Both the position numbers and the translations under genes were made by a program. A stretch of 64,000 bases of DNA from a virus, in the IMG/VR virus record IMGVR_UViG_3300027822_000001, positions 28,596-92,595 of that record; one strand, 5' to 3'. Each line of letters starts with the position of its first letter. The stretch's first letter is position 1. The notes under the pieces were generated by a model, which saw nothing but the letters and a program-made list of their open reading frames with translations, was not told the origin of the DNA and made no database searches. Shown in pieces: positions 51,745 to 62,334 of this stretch.

Positions 51745-53818
51745 TGAGCTCATCAACAATAGTAGTGTTTTAGATTTTCCTTATAATAGTAACTTTGATA
51801 TTAAAGATGATTCTGTTGGTTTAAACTTTAATCATAAGCTAAGAGATTTTGAAGAGTTTACAACATCAGCTCAGCATTTCAATGAGTTTAATAGATATAC
51901 CATGTATCCACCTAATAGGCATCCTCGTTCTAGATTTATGATGTTTTGGAAAGAAGAAAAGAGAAGATGCATTGAAGGATATAATATAGGAAGAGATTGG
52001 ATACCGGGATACTTTTACTACTATTTGAATTATCAACGAGTAGAAAAAACTATATATAAAGAGAAAGATTTACCTAAGTTATTGATGGGAGAGAAGGTTC
52101 GAGGAGAACGTATTGAGTCTTTTCCAGTAGCTTGGGATTATGACTACTACTATTTTCATTATTTAGAAGAAGCTGAGAAGCAAGGAAAACATGGTAGTGT
52201 TTTAAAGAGTAGGGGTAAAGGATATTCTTATAAAGGAGCTAGTATGGTTAATAGAAATTTCTTCTTGATACCATTAAGTAAGTCTTATGTAATAGCTGAC
52301 GAAGCTAGTTTCTTAACTGGAACAGATGGTATTTTAAGTAGGGCTTATGACTCTAAGGAGTTTGTAAACCAGAATACTGCTTTTGCTAAGTATAGTCATA
52401 AAAAGAATAAACCAGTTAATTATAGAGCTTCCAAGATAATGTATGATTCTTTTGGTAAGCAACTAGAACTTGGATATAAGAGTGAAGTTATTGGAATTTC
52501 ACTTAAAGGAAATATTGATAGAGCTCGTGGTAAGAGGGGCAAGCTAATCTTGTGGGAAGAGTCTGGTAAATTTCCAGACTTATTACAAGCATGGCAAGTA
52601 GCTAGAGAAAGTGTTGAACAAGATGGAGTTGTGTTTGGTTTAATGGTTGCTTTTGGTACATCTGGTTCAGACCAGAAATCTTTTAGAAACCTAAGAGAGA
52701 TGTTCACTAAACCAAAACCTTACGGAATACTTGGAGTGCCTAATATATGGAGTAAGAAGGCAAGGCTTAAAGAAGTATCATTTTTTGTTCCTAGCTATGT
52801 TAATCTTAATGGATTAATGGATACTAGTGGAAATTCAGATATAAGTAAAGGAAAGAAGATAGAAGAACACGGTATAGAAGTTATGAGAGAGGCTAGAGCA
52901 GAACCTGCTTCTATAACACAAAGAAAGATGGAAAGACCTATATATCCAGAAGATGCCTTGTTGAGGAAAGGAACTAATCCATTTCCTACTAATTTACTAA
53001 GAACTGTTTTAGCTTCTTTGGAGTTGGAACAAGAATCTTTAGATAGTAGGTATGTTGGAAGAATGGGAGTTGATGGGGATGGAAACGTTGTCTTTTTGGA
53101 AACAGATACTGCTATACCAGTAGAGGAATTTCCGCATGATAGCACAATAGATAATTCTGGAGCTATTGTTATAGTAGCTAAGCCAGCAAAAAAGAATGGC
53201 AAGCCTATTCCTGGAATATATATAGCAGGAGCTGACCCCTACGACCAAGATAAAAGTACTACTGAAAGTTTAGGTTCAGCATTTATAATGAATAGTGTTA
53301 CTGGAGAAGTTGTAGCTGAGTACACAGGAAGACCTGATAGAGCTGATGACTACTGGGAACAGCTTAGGTTGCTTTTACTGTATTATGATGCTAAACTCAA
53401 TTATGAAAATGATTTAATTGGATTTAGGAATCATGTTGTTAGTAAAGGTAGCGGTTATTTACTAGTAGAAACACCATCAGTTATCTTAAGTGTGTTGAAT
53501 GTAACTAAGGTTGAAAGACCTACAGGTACACATGCAACAGAAAAGACTAATAGGTATGCTAGAACACTTTCAGATTTGTACTTAAAGGAGAAACTAGATG
53601 AAGATAGTGAGCTTACATATGCTCATACAATAAAATTTAAGGCACTGATTCAAGAGTTCTTAGATTGGGATATAGATGGGAACTATGATAGAGTTAGTGC
53701 ATTTGGAATGTTAATGATTTTATATGAAGAATATAAAGATAAAGGTATAAAAGGCTATAGTGAAGATAAAGATAATGATGCTTTCAACGATAAAGTGTGG
53801 GATGAGTTAATGACTTGA
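51728..53818 (+). CDS. terL: Terminase large subunit
   Basis: 696 residues. Packaging motor: Walker A-like KSRGKGYSYKG (about 160-169) as in crAss TerL, Walker B LILWEESG (Glu277/278), then the RNase H-like nuclease with AGADPYDQD (Asp503) and an acidic C-terminal region. It cuts concatemers and pumps DNA through the portal. Followed after 46 bases by the portal gene. Confidence 0.95.
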   Translation: MNTTFNELINNSSVLDFPYNSNFDIKDDSVGLNFNHKLRDFEEFTTSAQHFNEFNRYTMYPPNRHPRSRFMMFWKEEKRRCIEGYNIGRDWIPGYFYYYLNYQRVEKTIYKEKDLPKLLMGEKVRGERIESFPVAWDYDYYYFHYLEEAEKQGKHGSVLKSRGKGYSYKGASMVNRNFFLIPLSKSYVIADEASFLTGTDGILSRAYDSKEFVNQNTAFAKYSHKKNKPVNYRASKIMYDSFGKQLELGYKSEVIGISLKGNIDRARGKRGKLILWEESGKFPDLLQAWQVARESVEQDGVVFGLMVAFGTSGSDQKSFRNLREMFTKPKPYGILGVPNIWSKKARLKEVSFFVPSYVNLNGLMDTSGNSDISKGKKIEEHGIEVMREARAEPASITQRKMERPIYPEDALLRKGTNPFPTNLLRTVLASLELEQESLDSRYVGRMGVDGDGNVVFLETDTAIPVEEFPHDSTIDNSGAIVIVAKPAKKNGKPIPGIYIAGADPYDQDKSTTESLGSAFIMNSVTGEVVAEYTGRPDRADDYWEQLRLLLLYYDAKLNYENDLIGFRNHVVSKGSGYLLVETPSVILSVLNVTKVERPTGTHATEKTNRYARTLSDLYLKEKLDEDSELTYAHTIKFKALIQEFLDWDIDGNYDRVSAFGMLMILYEEYKDKGIKGYSEDKDNDAFNDKVWDELMT

Positions 53819-53864
53819 TAATGTATTACAATTTTTATTAGTAAAAAATTATTTAATTTACTGT

Positions 53865-56159
53865 ATGAATAATAAATTTCCCGTACAGAAAGTATCTTCA
53901 TCCTTAAAGACAAAGAGGTGGTTTCAAGATAGCGTTATATATGGAGTAGATATAGCATTGAATGAAGAAAATAGTATAAAGCCTAGTGTAGAGACTATTA
54001 TTGCTAATTACAAGATATATAATGGGGAGAGAGATACTGAGGATATGAAAGATAATTTTGACCCAATTAGTAATCTTACAGAGACTTATAAACCAGTTTT
54101 TAAAACCTTTTCGACTATTACTGATAGGATTAATGAATTGGTTGGTGAGTATAATGCTAGAGGGTTTGATTATGTGTTAGCAGCATTAGATAGAGATGCT
54201 GTAAATGACAAGATAAGAGAAAATAAAGAGAGAATAACTAAGGAGATAAATGAATTAGTTATGAATGAAGATATACAAGATGAAGATGCTGTAAAGCAGA
54301 AGTTAGAGGATATTGTTAATTTTAGATTTATGAGTAAAGCTGAGGTTACTGGTAATAAAGTTTTGAACTATTATAAAACCGCAAATAGAGTTAGATATAA
54401 AGAAATAGAAGGATTTAGAAATGCTTTGATAACGGCTGTTGTTGCTTTTGATGTTTATATTGAAGGCAATAAGCTTAAGGTAGATTTGTTTAGTTCTGAT
54501 GAAATCTTTGCTGTCCGGAATGGTAACAGTAATGATTTAAGAGATTCTGAGATTATTGCTGTAGTTAAATATTATCCTAAGGGAAAAATAATTGACAGGT
54601 GGGGTGAAAGCTTCACTAAAAAAGATTTGAAGAAGCTTTTAGCTGATGACTTTAATTTATTTAATGCTAAAGTAGATGCACAGAGAAACTTAGTGTTTAA
54701 AAATATGGAGGAGCTTAATGCATATACTGACAATCTTAATAATGCTGGAGGAATTAATAATGTTGTTGATTCTAATGGTAATGTTAGAGTTATTATGCTT
54801 AAGTGGCTTGGATATAGAAAAATGTTTAAGCGTAAATATTATGACAGTAATGGAGATACTCAATATGATTATGTTAGTGAAAACTATAAAGCGGATACTG
54901 ACAAAGGAGAAGTATTGACAGCAAGATGGTTTCCTGAGTGGCACAAAGGAGTGTTAGTTGGAGGAGACATAGTAATTGATGTTGGAGTAGCACCTTATCA
55001 ATATAGAGACGTTAAGAATCCAATAATTAATAAACCTGGATTAGTTGGTGGTTATTTTAATGTAGGTAATCAGAAAGCTAAGTCTGTTGTTGATTTAGTT
55101 AGCCCTTATTTGTATTTTAGAGATATGCTATTTGCAAGAATAGAAGATATATTGTCTAAGAATATGGGTAAAATTGTTGAGTTGGATTTGGCTAGAAAGC
55201 CTTCTACTTGGTCTGTTAAAAAAGTTTTATACTATGTAAAAAGATATAGTATAATGGTTGTAAACTCTTTTAATGAATCTGATAAAGGTAGAAGTAAAGG
55301 TAAAATAGCAGGACAGTATCCACAAAGAAGTGGAACTTTAGATTTAGAATTAGGTGCTAGTATTGGTTATTTAACAAATCTATTAACTTTAGTAGATGAT
55401 ATGATTGCTAAAGTTACTGGAGTAACTCCACAAAGACTTGGGGCAATACAGAGTAGAGAATTAGTTGGAAATGTAGAAAGAAGTAGAGTTCAAAGTTCAT
55501 TAATAACTGAAATATGGTTTTTAAGGTATGAACAAATAATATTAGACTTGTATGAAACAATAATTGAAGTCTCTAAAAGAGCAGTTGACGTTGATGATAG
55601 ATTACAGTTTGTATTAGATGATTTTTCATATTCAATATTATCTGATGGTATTAGTGCTTTTAAAAATTCTTCTTATGGACTATTTCCAGTGAACTCTCAT
55701 AAATATGATAAGTTAAAGGGTATTTTAGAAGAGATGGCAGTAAATGCCGTTCCTAATGGACAAATGTCTATGGAACAATTTATTGCGTTGTATGATAGTA
55801 ATTCAATGCCCGAAATGGTTGATAAACAGTATAGCATAGCCAAAGAAAATGATAGAAAAAGAGAAGCCTTAGAGAAAGCTAAAAGAGAAGCTAGACTACA
55901 AGAAATACAGTTGCAACATCAATATGATGATTATGTTAGAGATATGGAAGCTAAGTTTGATAAAGAACTTGAAGGAATAAAAGGAGATTATAAAGTACTT
56001 GTAGAAAGTATGAAATTGCAAGATGGTGCATTGAAAGATAGCATGCAACATGAGTTAGAGATTAATAGAACTAAAATGGAAAATGAATTTAATCAGAAGA
56101 AACTAGACTTAGAGAGGGAGCTTAATTCTCAATCTAATTCGGATAGCGGTCAGAAATGA
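53865..56159 (+). CDS. Portal protein
   Basis: 764 residues, the size of crAss-like portals. Helical N-terminus (SVETIIANYKIYNGE...), a central wing/clip region (KWLGYRKMFKRKYYD) and a long C-terminal coiled coil (from about residue 660) that would form the barrel. Position after TerL and before scaffold and capsid genes supports the call. Twelve copies would form the DNA gate. Confidence 0.9.
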   Translation: MNNKFPVQKVSSSLKTKRWFQDSVIYGVDIALNEENSIKPSVETIIANYKIYNGERDTEDMKDNFDPISNLTETYKPVFKTFSTITDRINELVGEYNARGFDYVLAALDRDAVNDKIRENKERITKEINELVMNEDIQDEDAVKQKLEDIVNFRFMSKAEVTGNKVLNYYKTANRVRYKEIEGFRNALITAVVAFDVYIEGNKLKVDLFSSDEIFAVRNGNSNDLRDSEIIAVVKYYPKGKIIDRWGESFTKKDLKKLLADDFNLFNAKVDAQRNLVFKNMEELNAYTDNLNNAGGINNVVDSNGNVRVIMLKWLGYRKMFKRKYYDSNGDTQYDYVSENYKADTDKGEVLTARWFPEWHKGVLVGGDIVIDVGVAPYQYRDVKNPIINKPGLVGGYFNVGNQKAKSVVDLVSPYLYFRDMLFARIEDILSKNMGKIVELDLARKPSTWSVKKVLYYVKRYSIMVVNSFNESDKGRSKGKIAGQYPQRSGTLDLELGASIGYLTNLLTLVDDMIAKVTGVTPQRLGAIQSRELVGNVERSRVQSSLITEIWFLRYEQIILDLYETIIEVSKRAVDVDDRLQFVLDDFSYSILSDGISAFKNSSYGLFPVNSHKYDKLKGILEEMAVNAVPNGQMSMEQFIALYDSNSMPEMVDKQYSIAKENDRKREALEKAKREARLQEIQLQHQYDDYVRDMEAKFDKELEGIKGDYKVLVESMKLQDGALKDSMQHELEINRTKMENEFNQKKLDLERELNSQSNSDSGQK

Positions 56160-56228
56160 CCAAAAATGCTCTGATTTTACTTAAAAAGTCCATTTTTTGC
56201 ACTTTTTCATAGATTCTGTAATATTTTT

Positions 56229-56260
56229 TTGCTCGCTTTACTAAACATAGAGCAAGTTTT
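56229..56260 (+). terminator. Hairpin between portal and scaffold genes
   Basis: TTGCTC/GAGCAA, 15-base loop, followed by GTTTTT. Lies in a 148-base noncoding gap that also holds AAAAAGTCCATTTTTTGCAC, related to the elements at 12.82 and 27.53 kb. Could partly separate portal and capsid expression. Confidence 0.55.
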
Positions 56261-56307
56261 TACGTTTCTAAAAAGTGTATTTTAATAACTTTTTTTAATA
56301 TAACTAT

Positions 56308-57366
56308 ATGCCACTAACGAAAGAAGATATTGAAGCATTAAAACTTGAGAGTAGAGATGATATCAATGTTGAAGAAGAAGCTAAAAAAAGAGAAGAAGAA
56401 GCTAAGAAAAAAGAGGAAGATAAGAAAGCTGTAAAAGGAGAGAAAGATAAAAAAGAACCCAAAGAAGATAAAGAGAAATTAGCCACACAAAAAAGATTGG
56501 CTGATTACTATTACAATGTTTTAAAAGAAGATAATGTACTAGAGGATGGTCTAGAAGTAAACAACATGAAAGAATTAAATGAAGCTATAGAAAAATCCAA
56601 AGACCAGTCCATTTCTGAGTATCTTAATCAGATGCCAGAAGATATACGAAAAGCTGTAGAGTCTTACAATAAAGGTATTGATTACACTAAGATTCAAAAA
56701 CATGATGCTGCTTTGACTGAATACTCTAAAATAAGTGAGGATTCTTTAAAAGAAGATAAAGAGCTAGCTTTAGAATTAATTAGAAAGTCTTTAAAGAATA
56801 GTGAAGATGATGAAGAATATATAAAAAACAGATTAAGTGTTATTGAAGATAGCGATACTTATTTTATAGAAGGTAAAAGAGCACTACGATTATTAGTTAA
56901 TCGTGAAAAAACTATTAAGAACTCTAAAGAGCAAGAAGAGTTATTAAAAGCTAGAGCTTTAGAAGAACAAGCAGAAGGATATAGAACTAGTATTAGAGAA
57001 ACAATAGAAGATAAAGATAAGCTGTGGGGTATGGCTCCTACTAAAGAGGAAAAAGCAAAAGTATTGATGGCAATGTTACAGCCTGATGTTTTTAGAAAAA
57101 AATATAAAAACTTAACACCCTTTGAAGAATTGACAGCTAAGCCAGAAGTGTTGACACAGATATATTATATGTATGTTAAAGGTGCATTTGGAAAAGATGG
57201 TAAATTAGATTTTATAACATCCGAAGCTAAGACTAAGGCTGTTAATGAAATAGATGCTCTTATAAATAAAGCAAGTAAAGCATCATTCAATAATGCTACT
57301 GATAATGATTCAGTAGATGGTTTAAGTATCATGGAAAATTTAGCCATGAACTTAAAACCAAGATAA
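56308..57366 (+). CDS. Probable capsid scaffolding protein
   Basis: 352 residues. A Lys/Glu-rich start (from residue 20, EEEAKKREEEAKKKEEDKK), then helices, a typical extended scaffold. Directly before the major capsid gene. No protease motif seen. The identity is inferred from composition and position. Confidence 0.75.
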   Translation: MPLTKEDIEALKLESRDDINVEEEAKKREEEAKKKEEDKKAVKGEKDKKEPKEDKEKLATQKRLADYYYNVLKEDNVLEDGLEVNNMKELNEAIEKSKDQSISEYLNQMPEDIRKAVESYNKGIDYTKIQKHDAALTEYSKISEDSLKEDKELALELIRKSLKNSEDDEEYIKNRLSVIEDSDTYFIEGKRALRLLVNREKTIKNSKEQEELLKARALEEQAEGYRTSIRETIEDKDKLWGMAPTKEEKAKVLMAMLQPDVFRKKYKNLTPFEELTAKPEVLTQIYYMYVKGAFGKDGKLDFITSEAKTKAVNEIDALINKASKASFNNATDNDSVDGLSIMENLAMNLKPR

Positions 57367-57380
57367 TAAACTATAATTAA

Positions 57381-58841
57381 ATGAGTAACGTAAATTTTAG
57401 AACAGACGGAAAATTATTTTCTCCTGCACCTGATTGGACTGGGTATACAGACAAACGCCATTTAGCAACTATTAGACAAATTGCACCTAAATATGGTTCA
57501 GATATTTTAACTTATATTGGTTCTGTTAATAGTTCTGGTATGGCATACGAAGAATATTTGAGAATGGTTACTAAAGTTAACTATAAAGACACAGATGACC
57601 CTATCAATTATATGGTTTATGGAGAAGGTAGACAATTTGCACGATTAATCAAAGTAATTTCAGATGATGCAAATAGAATAGGATACAACAAAGCTCACTT
57701 TACGATGGTATTTGATGCTCCATTATTTAGTGAAGTACATATTATCGTAGGAAACTCTGATAGATATCGAGTTCGTATTGAGGATGATGGAAGATTAGCT
57801 TATGGTGGTCACGCTTATGATTGTACAGTATTTGGTCCAAATAATGCATTTGTTCCAGCAACAGAAATGTTAGCAGGTTCAACATGGACTAAAGAAGGAG
57901 CTCCAACTCCCATGTATAACTCAGATAAAGGTGCTAAAACTAGTTATACTAGTCCGTACGCAATTACTTATACTTGGTCTAGTGTCTCTGTAGAAGATGA
58001 AGTTCCTGGAAACTTAAAACATCGTCCAGTAGCATTTGCTTGGTTAGATGAAAATGGAAACAAATTAACTACTTGGGAGTTATACCGAACATGGTCTAAT
58101 GATGTTGAATTTAGATTACTTAAAAATAAAACATTAGTCTGGGGTCGTTCTAATATGAATGAAGCTGGAGGATATGATGATGTTGATAATCGTTCAGGTA
58201 TTGAAATCGTTGAAGGAGCAGGTTCTATGGAACAAATAGAACGAGGTAATGTTGTATATTATAATACTTTTGATATTGATGAGTTTGGAGAACATCTTTT
58301 AAAATTAAGAGTAGGTAAAAACCAATCAGATAAGATGCATTATGTTGTATCTACTGGTACTTATGGTTTGATTCAAGCACATAATTCTATTGCAGAAAAA
58401 GCTGCTGCTTGGGAAAAAATTGACAATAAATCAATCTTTGGCTCTGCTATGGATATGGGGTTTGGTAATCGTTTTACACGCTATCTACATCCGGGTGGTT
58501 TCTACATCGACTTTAGATTAGAACCCTTATTTGATGACCAATATAGAACTCCAATTGACCATCCTGATGGAGGAAAAGCAAGAAGTTATGAATATCATGT
58601 AACAGACTTAGGAGATACGCAAGGTGAAGCTTCTGTTGAACTTAACTATGTTAATACAATGGCTGATAATTTAGTTGTTGTTGAAGGTATGCGTAGTCCT
58701 TACTCTCCTACTGGAGCTAAAGTAACATATAAAGCTACATCAACAAAAGATAGTTGGGCAGAAAGACGTATGAGTCACTTTATGTTAGTGTTAAAAAATC
58801 CTAGAAATAGCTTAATTTACAGACCTAATATTTTATATTAA
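57381..58841 (+). CDS. Major capsid protein (HK97-fold, crAss type)
   Basis: 486 residues, the usual length for crAss-like capsid proteins. MSNVNFRTDGKLFSPAPDWT, HLATIRQIAPKYGSDILTYI and INYMVYGEGRQFARLI fit the family. Codons are much less AT-biased (CGT, CGC, GGT) than neighbours, as expected of the most abundant protein. Confidence 0.92.
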   Translation: MSNVNFRTDGKLFSPAPDWTGYTDKRHLATIRQIAPKYGSDILTYIGSVNSSGMAYEEYLRMVTKVNYKDTDDPINYMVYGEGRQFARLIKVISDDANRIGYNKAHFTMVFDAPLFSEVHIIVGNSDRYRVRIEDDGRLAYGGHAYDCTVFGPNNAFVPATEMLAGSTWTKEGAPTPMYNSDKGAKTSYTSPYAITYTWSSVSVEDEVPGNLKHRPVAFAWLDENGNKLTTWELYRTWSNDVEFRLLKNKTLVWGRSNMNEAGGYDDVDNRSGIEIVEGAGSMEQIERGNVVYYNTFDIDEFGEHLLKLRVGKNQSDKMHYVVSTGTYGLIQAHNSIAEKAAAWEKIDNKSIFGSAMDMGFGNRFTRYLHPGGFYIDFRLEPLFDDQYRTPIDHPDGGKARSYEYHVTDLGDTQGEASVELNYVNTMADNLVVVEGMRSPYSPTGAKVTYKATSTKDSWAERRMSHFMLVLKNPRNSLIYRPNILY

Positions 58842-58864
58842 TACAAATTAAATAATTAACTATA

Positions 58865-59719
58865 ATGAGTATATTGAGAGCAGAGAAGATTATCATTAAA
58901 CCAGTGGAAGAAAATGTAGCCTCTTGGATACCGGAAGGTAAAGATGGAAGAGTTAGGTGGGAGAATACTTCTCAATCTTATGATGCCCCAAGAACTTCAT
59001 ATGGGGTAGCAGAAATTTTAACAAAGGAAGAACAAGCTGAACTAGAAAAAGAGATTGACAGTACTAGACCTAAGGGTTGGTTAAGTGTCTATGCTAAAAC
59101 ACCTGGAATATGGATAGGTAAAGGAAGATACAAGTTAGATATTCCAGCTGATGGGGTTACATTAAATTTAATGAATCCTATTGACTATATCAAGTATAAA
59201 ATAGCTTTAATACTTACTAAAGACATTGCACCAAGTTATGAGCAAAGAGAAGAAAAGAAATATCTTTATTATATGGAATCTGAGTCTAATATAGAAAAGA
59301 CTGAGGAAGCTAAGGTAGATAAATTGATGCTGGCTACAGAATACTTTACTAAAATAAAAGATAGTAAGGACAAGATGAGAAATCTATGGCTTATTATTAA
59401 TAAAGGAGATACTAGTAAAGTTCCATTAGATGTTACTACTTCTATTTTAAAGACTAAAATATTTGAATATTTAAACACAAGAACCAGTATGTTCTTGAAT
59501 ATAGTAGAAGACCCTGATTATAAGTATAAGGTTCTTTATTTTAGAGCCTTAGAAACAGGTACTTTTGAAAAGAATGGTTTTGAAATTAGAGCTTCTTATA
59601 AAAATGGAAAAGTCATTGGTAATTCTATGACTGATTCTATTATCTTTATTAAAGATTTAGAAGCCGATAAAGAAAATCAACAAGAATTTGCTGTCTTTTT
59701 GGATAGAATAAAACAATAA
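58865..59719 (+). CDS. Virion structural protein, head-side, 284 aa
   Basis: No fold recognised. Begins MSILRAEKIIIKPVEENVAS, contains a Trp/Gly motif (PGIWIGKGRYKLDIPADGVT) and a long helical middle. Conserved position after the capsid gene in crAss-like phages. Head completion or connector roles are likely. Confidence 0.75.
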   Translation: MSILRAEKIIIKPVEENVASWIPEGKDGRVRWENTSQSYDAPRTSYGVAEILTKEEQAELEKEIDSTRPKGWLSVYAKTPGIWIGKGRYKLDIPADGVTLNLMNPIDYIKYKIALILTKDIAPSYEQREEKKYLYYMESESNIEKTEEAKVDKLMLATEYFTKIKDSKDKMRNLWLIINKGDTSKVPLDVTTSILKTKIFEYLNTRTSMFLNIVEDPDYKYKVLYFRALETGTFEKNGFEIRASYKNGKVIGNSMTDSIIFIKDLEADKENQQEFAVFLDRIKQ

Positions 59720-60619
59720 ATGGACGCAAATACGATGAAAGACCAATTGATTGCACGTCTACGAGGAACTAATTATGCAGTTCTCAACATAGATGATAGG
59801 GAAGCTTCAGACGTGCTATCTCGTGCAGAATTAGAGTTTGTAATGAGAAGATTTACAGCGGATTCTAATGTTAAGAAGAAAGGATTCGAAATAGACAGTA
59901 AAAGAAGATTAGATTTGAGTAATCTTTTAACTAGCCATATAACTTTTAAGAGAATCAAAACAAGTGGGGATGGAGATTTTATGATAGGTACTGAAGATAA
60001 TGGAGCATTAAGAACACCAGATAAAGATTATCAACTGTTGTATAGTGGAGGAGCTACTCCTTATTCAGCTACTGATAACTTTGGTGTATTCGTAAGAATT
60101 CCGAATGAATGTTTATTCATTACTTCTGAATCTTGTAGTACCACTAGAGATAGTAGTATTAAAAATAATGTTCCAGTAAAGGTTGTTTCTTATGAAGATT
60201 ATATAACTAAAATATATCACCCATATGAGAGTCCAGGCTACAATTTAGTTTGGAGAATGGATTCTGGTAATTGGACTCCTGCAGCTGAGTTGTCTCCAAG
60301 TACTGAAGAATCTGTAAAGAATCTGACTGGAGATAATGCAGATGCTTCTGGTAATCCTATTACAATAGCAACAGAGAGAAGTGTTCACTTAATTCCAGGA
60401 AAAGATTGGGTTGTTTCTAAGTATACAATACATTATGTTAAGAAACCTAGAAGAATATTAGTAGATACTATATCTCCTAATTTACAACAAAGTTCTGAAC
60501 TTAATTCATCTGTACACGATGAGATTGTTGATGTTGCTGTTAGGCTATTTACAGCCGATAGAATACCAGAACAAGCTAAATATCAAGTAGCTGAAAAAGA
60601 GCAGAGAGAAGATGAATAA
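59720..60619 (+). CDS. Head-tail connector/ring protein candidate
   Basis: 299 residues. An N-terminal helical domain (MKDQLIARLRGTNYAVLNID), a central strand-rich region and a C-terminal helix VHDEIVDVAVRLFTADRIPE, like the adaptor or ring proteins beneath the portal. Starts one base after the previous gene. Confidence 0.75.
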   Translation: MDANTMKDQLIARLRGTNYAVLNIDDREASDVLSRAELEFVMRRFTADSNVKKKGFEIDSKRRLDLSNLLTSHITFKRIKTSGDGDFMIGTEDNGALRTPDKDYQLLYSGGATPYSATDNFGVFVRIPNECLFITSESCSTTRDSSIKNNVPVKVVSYEDYITKIYHPYESPGYNLVWRMDSGNWTPAAELSPSTEESVKNLTGDNADASGNPITIATERSVHLIPGKDWVVSKYTIHYVKKPRRILVDTISPNLQQSSELNSSVHDEIVDVAVRLFTADRIPEQAKYQVAEKEQREDE

Positions 60620-60628
60620 ACAAATTCT

Positions 60629-60880
60629 ATGAAATTTGATAATTTAATAATGAAAAAGCTAGATTTAATAGAGGATAAGTTGGATAAACAACTTCTTCTA
60701 TTAGAAAAGCTTACTGTCAGACAGGAAACCTTAGAAGAAACAATTAAAGAGATTTCTGCTAATGCAAATGATAAATCAAAGATAGTAAAAGTAGTAGAAA
60801 GTATAAGCAGTATCACTAAGAATGGTAAAATAAAGAATACAAAAACAAAGAAAAATAAAGTAGAAGAAGATGTTAAGTAA
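60629..60880 (+). CDS. Small coiled-coil protein, 83 aa
   Basis: MKFDNLIMKKLDLIEDKLDK, helical with heptads, and a very basic Lys/Thr-rich end. Between connector and abundant virion genes; may be a virion or assembly helper. Confidence 0.65.
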   Translation: MKFDNLIMKKLDLIEDKLDKQLLLLEKLTVRQETLEETIKEISANANDKSKIVKVVESISSITKNGKIKNTKTKKNKVEEDVK

Positions 60881-60912
60881 CGTCTATCTTCAACATATAT
60901 TTAATTACAATT

Positions 60913-62289
60913 ATGCATACTTCAAAAAATTATAAAAGAGTATTTGTAGCTAGAAATTGTGCTAGAACAGTTGGATTAACTTCCAGTAATGTAGCAGATA
61001 AATTAGCCTACGGTGAAATTGTTGCAGTAAATAAAGGTGGACAGTTAATTGATACTGCTGCTAAAGCAATAGCTGCTAAAGCTATTCGCTTTATGATAGG
61101 AACTAAAGATGGAAGTCCTATTGTTACAGACCTTATCTTTAAAAAAGATTTGTTGTCTGTAGAATCTAGTAAATATGTAGCTCGACAAGAAAAGAAAGTT
61201 ATTATTGGTTATGATGGTGCTGCTAATAGCATTGATGTTATTTCTGGAAATGTGTATGCTGTAGAAGTAGACCATATTTATAGAGGAGCTTATAGTAAAG
61301 AACCATTTTCTACACGAGCTTCATACGAGTCTCCTTTAACTGGAGCTACTCAGTTCAATATTGCTCAAAATTTAGCACAGTTATTAGCTTATGATTACAG
61401 CATCTTTGATGAAACTGTACGAGTTAATATTATAAGTGACCAAGCAGGTGTTGCTGGTATGACTGGAGCTGAAGTTATTAATGGTAGCCCTTCAGTATCT
61501 TATACTGGTGGTACTGCTCCGGCAGTTGGAAATGCAGTAGTAGTTCCTGGTTTAACTGGTGGAATTCATAGAGATGAAGATAACTCTTTATATAAAGTAA
61601 TCTATGTAGATGCTACTAACAGTGTTATTGAATTAGATAGACCTTATCAAAACAGAGACCAATCTGGATTAGCTGTTACTACAATAGCAGCTCCTGGAAC
61701 TGGTGCTTATGGACTTACTTTAGAAGGAATGCCTATGGTAGTCAATTTTAAAGAAGCTTATTCTGTTATGGATTTTGATACTAGAATATTTGGTTTTGGT
61801 ACAACTTTATTGCAAGCTAAAGGAGCAACTTTAGCACAAAATGAAGGCTTTGGTAGACATGAACCTGTAGCTAATGCAGAGTATTTGAATGGGGATGGAG
61901 AAGGTAGAAATATCTATCAAACTCAAGAGTTTCAAGCTCCTAATATTAATACTGATTCAGGAACTGGTTATAGTATGGTTAACATTAGATTTGACCATAT
62001 GTCTAGTCCTAATATGATTAACAATCATAGTGTTCCAAAAGAAGTAGATGTTTATTTACAACGTGGTACTTATGCTGATATTGCAGCTGATGCTGCTGGT
62101 ACTGCATTTGGTACTAACATTGAAACAGGTACTGGTTTAAGTGGTGTAGATGGCACTAGCTTTTTGAACGTTATAAATGCATTTGCTGTAAATGCTGGAG
62201 TATTAACAGCTACTGCTAATACTGTTGCTAATGGTGGCAAGGAAATAACTGCCGGAATTACTTTATTTAGTAATGGCATTGATGTTTAA
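60913..62289 (+). CDS. Abundant virion protein, auxiliary capsid candidate
   Basis: 458 residues, Ala/Gly/Thr-rich, beta structure throughout. Less biased codons suggest high expression. A terminator follows directly. In phiCrAss001-type genomes an auxiliary capsid protein lies in this place; identity inferred. Head fibre or decoration is another option. Confidence 0.7.
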   Translation: MHTSKNYKRVFVARNCARTVGLTSSNVADKLAYGEIVAVNKGGQLIDTAAKAIAAKAIRFMIGTKDGSPIVTDLIFKKDLLSVESSKYVARQEKKVIIGYDGAANSIDVISGNVYAVEVDHIYRGAYSKEPFSTRASYESPLTGATQFNIAQNLAQLLAYDYSIFDETVRVNIISDQAGVAGMTGAEVINGSPSVSYTGGTAPAVGNAVVVPGLTGGIHRDEDNSLYKVIYVDATNSVIELDRPYQNRDQSGLAVTTIAAPGTGAYGLTLEGMPMVVNFKEAYSVMDFDTRIFGFGTTLLQAKGATLAQNEGFGRHEPVANAEYLNGDGEGRNIYQTQEFQAPNINTDSGTGYSMVNIRFDHMSSPNMINNHSVPKEVDVYLQRGTYADIAADAAGTAFGTNIETGTGLSGVDGTSFLNVINAFAVNAGVLTATANTVANGGKEITAGITLFSNGIDV

Positions 62290-62299
62290 TATTAATATA

Positions 62300-62326
62300 G
62301 GGGGGTTTTAACAATCCCCCTTTTTT
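62300..62326 (+). terminator. Intrinsic terminator after the capsid block
   Basis: GGGGGGTT/AATCCCCC (8 bases, one G-U) with loop TTAAC and then six T. Strongest terminator in the late operon. Confidence 0.9.
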
Positions 62327-62334
62327 GTTTATAT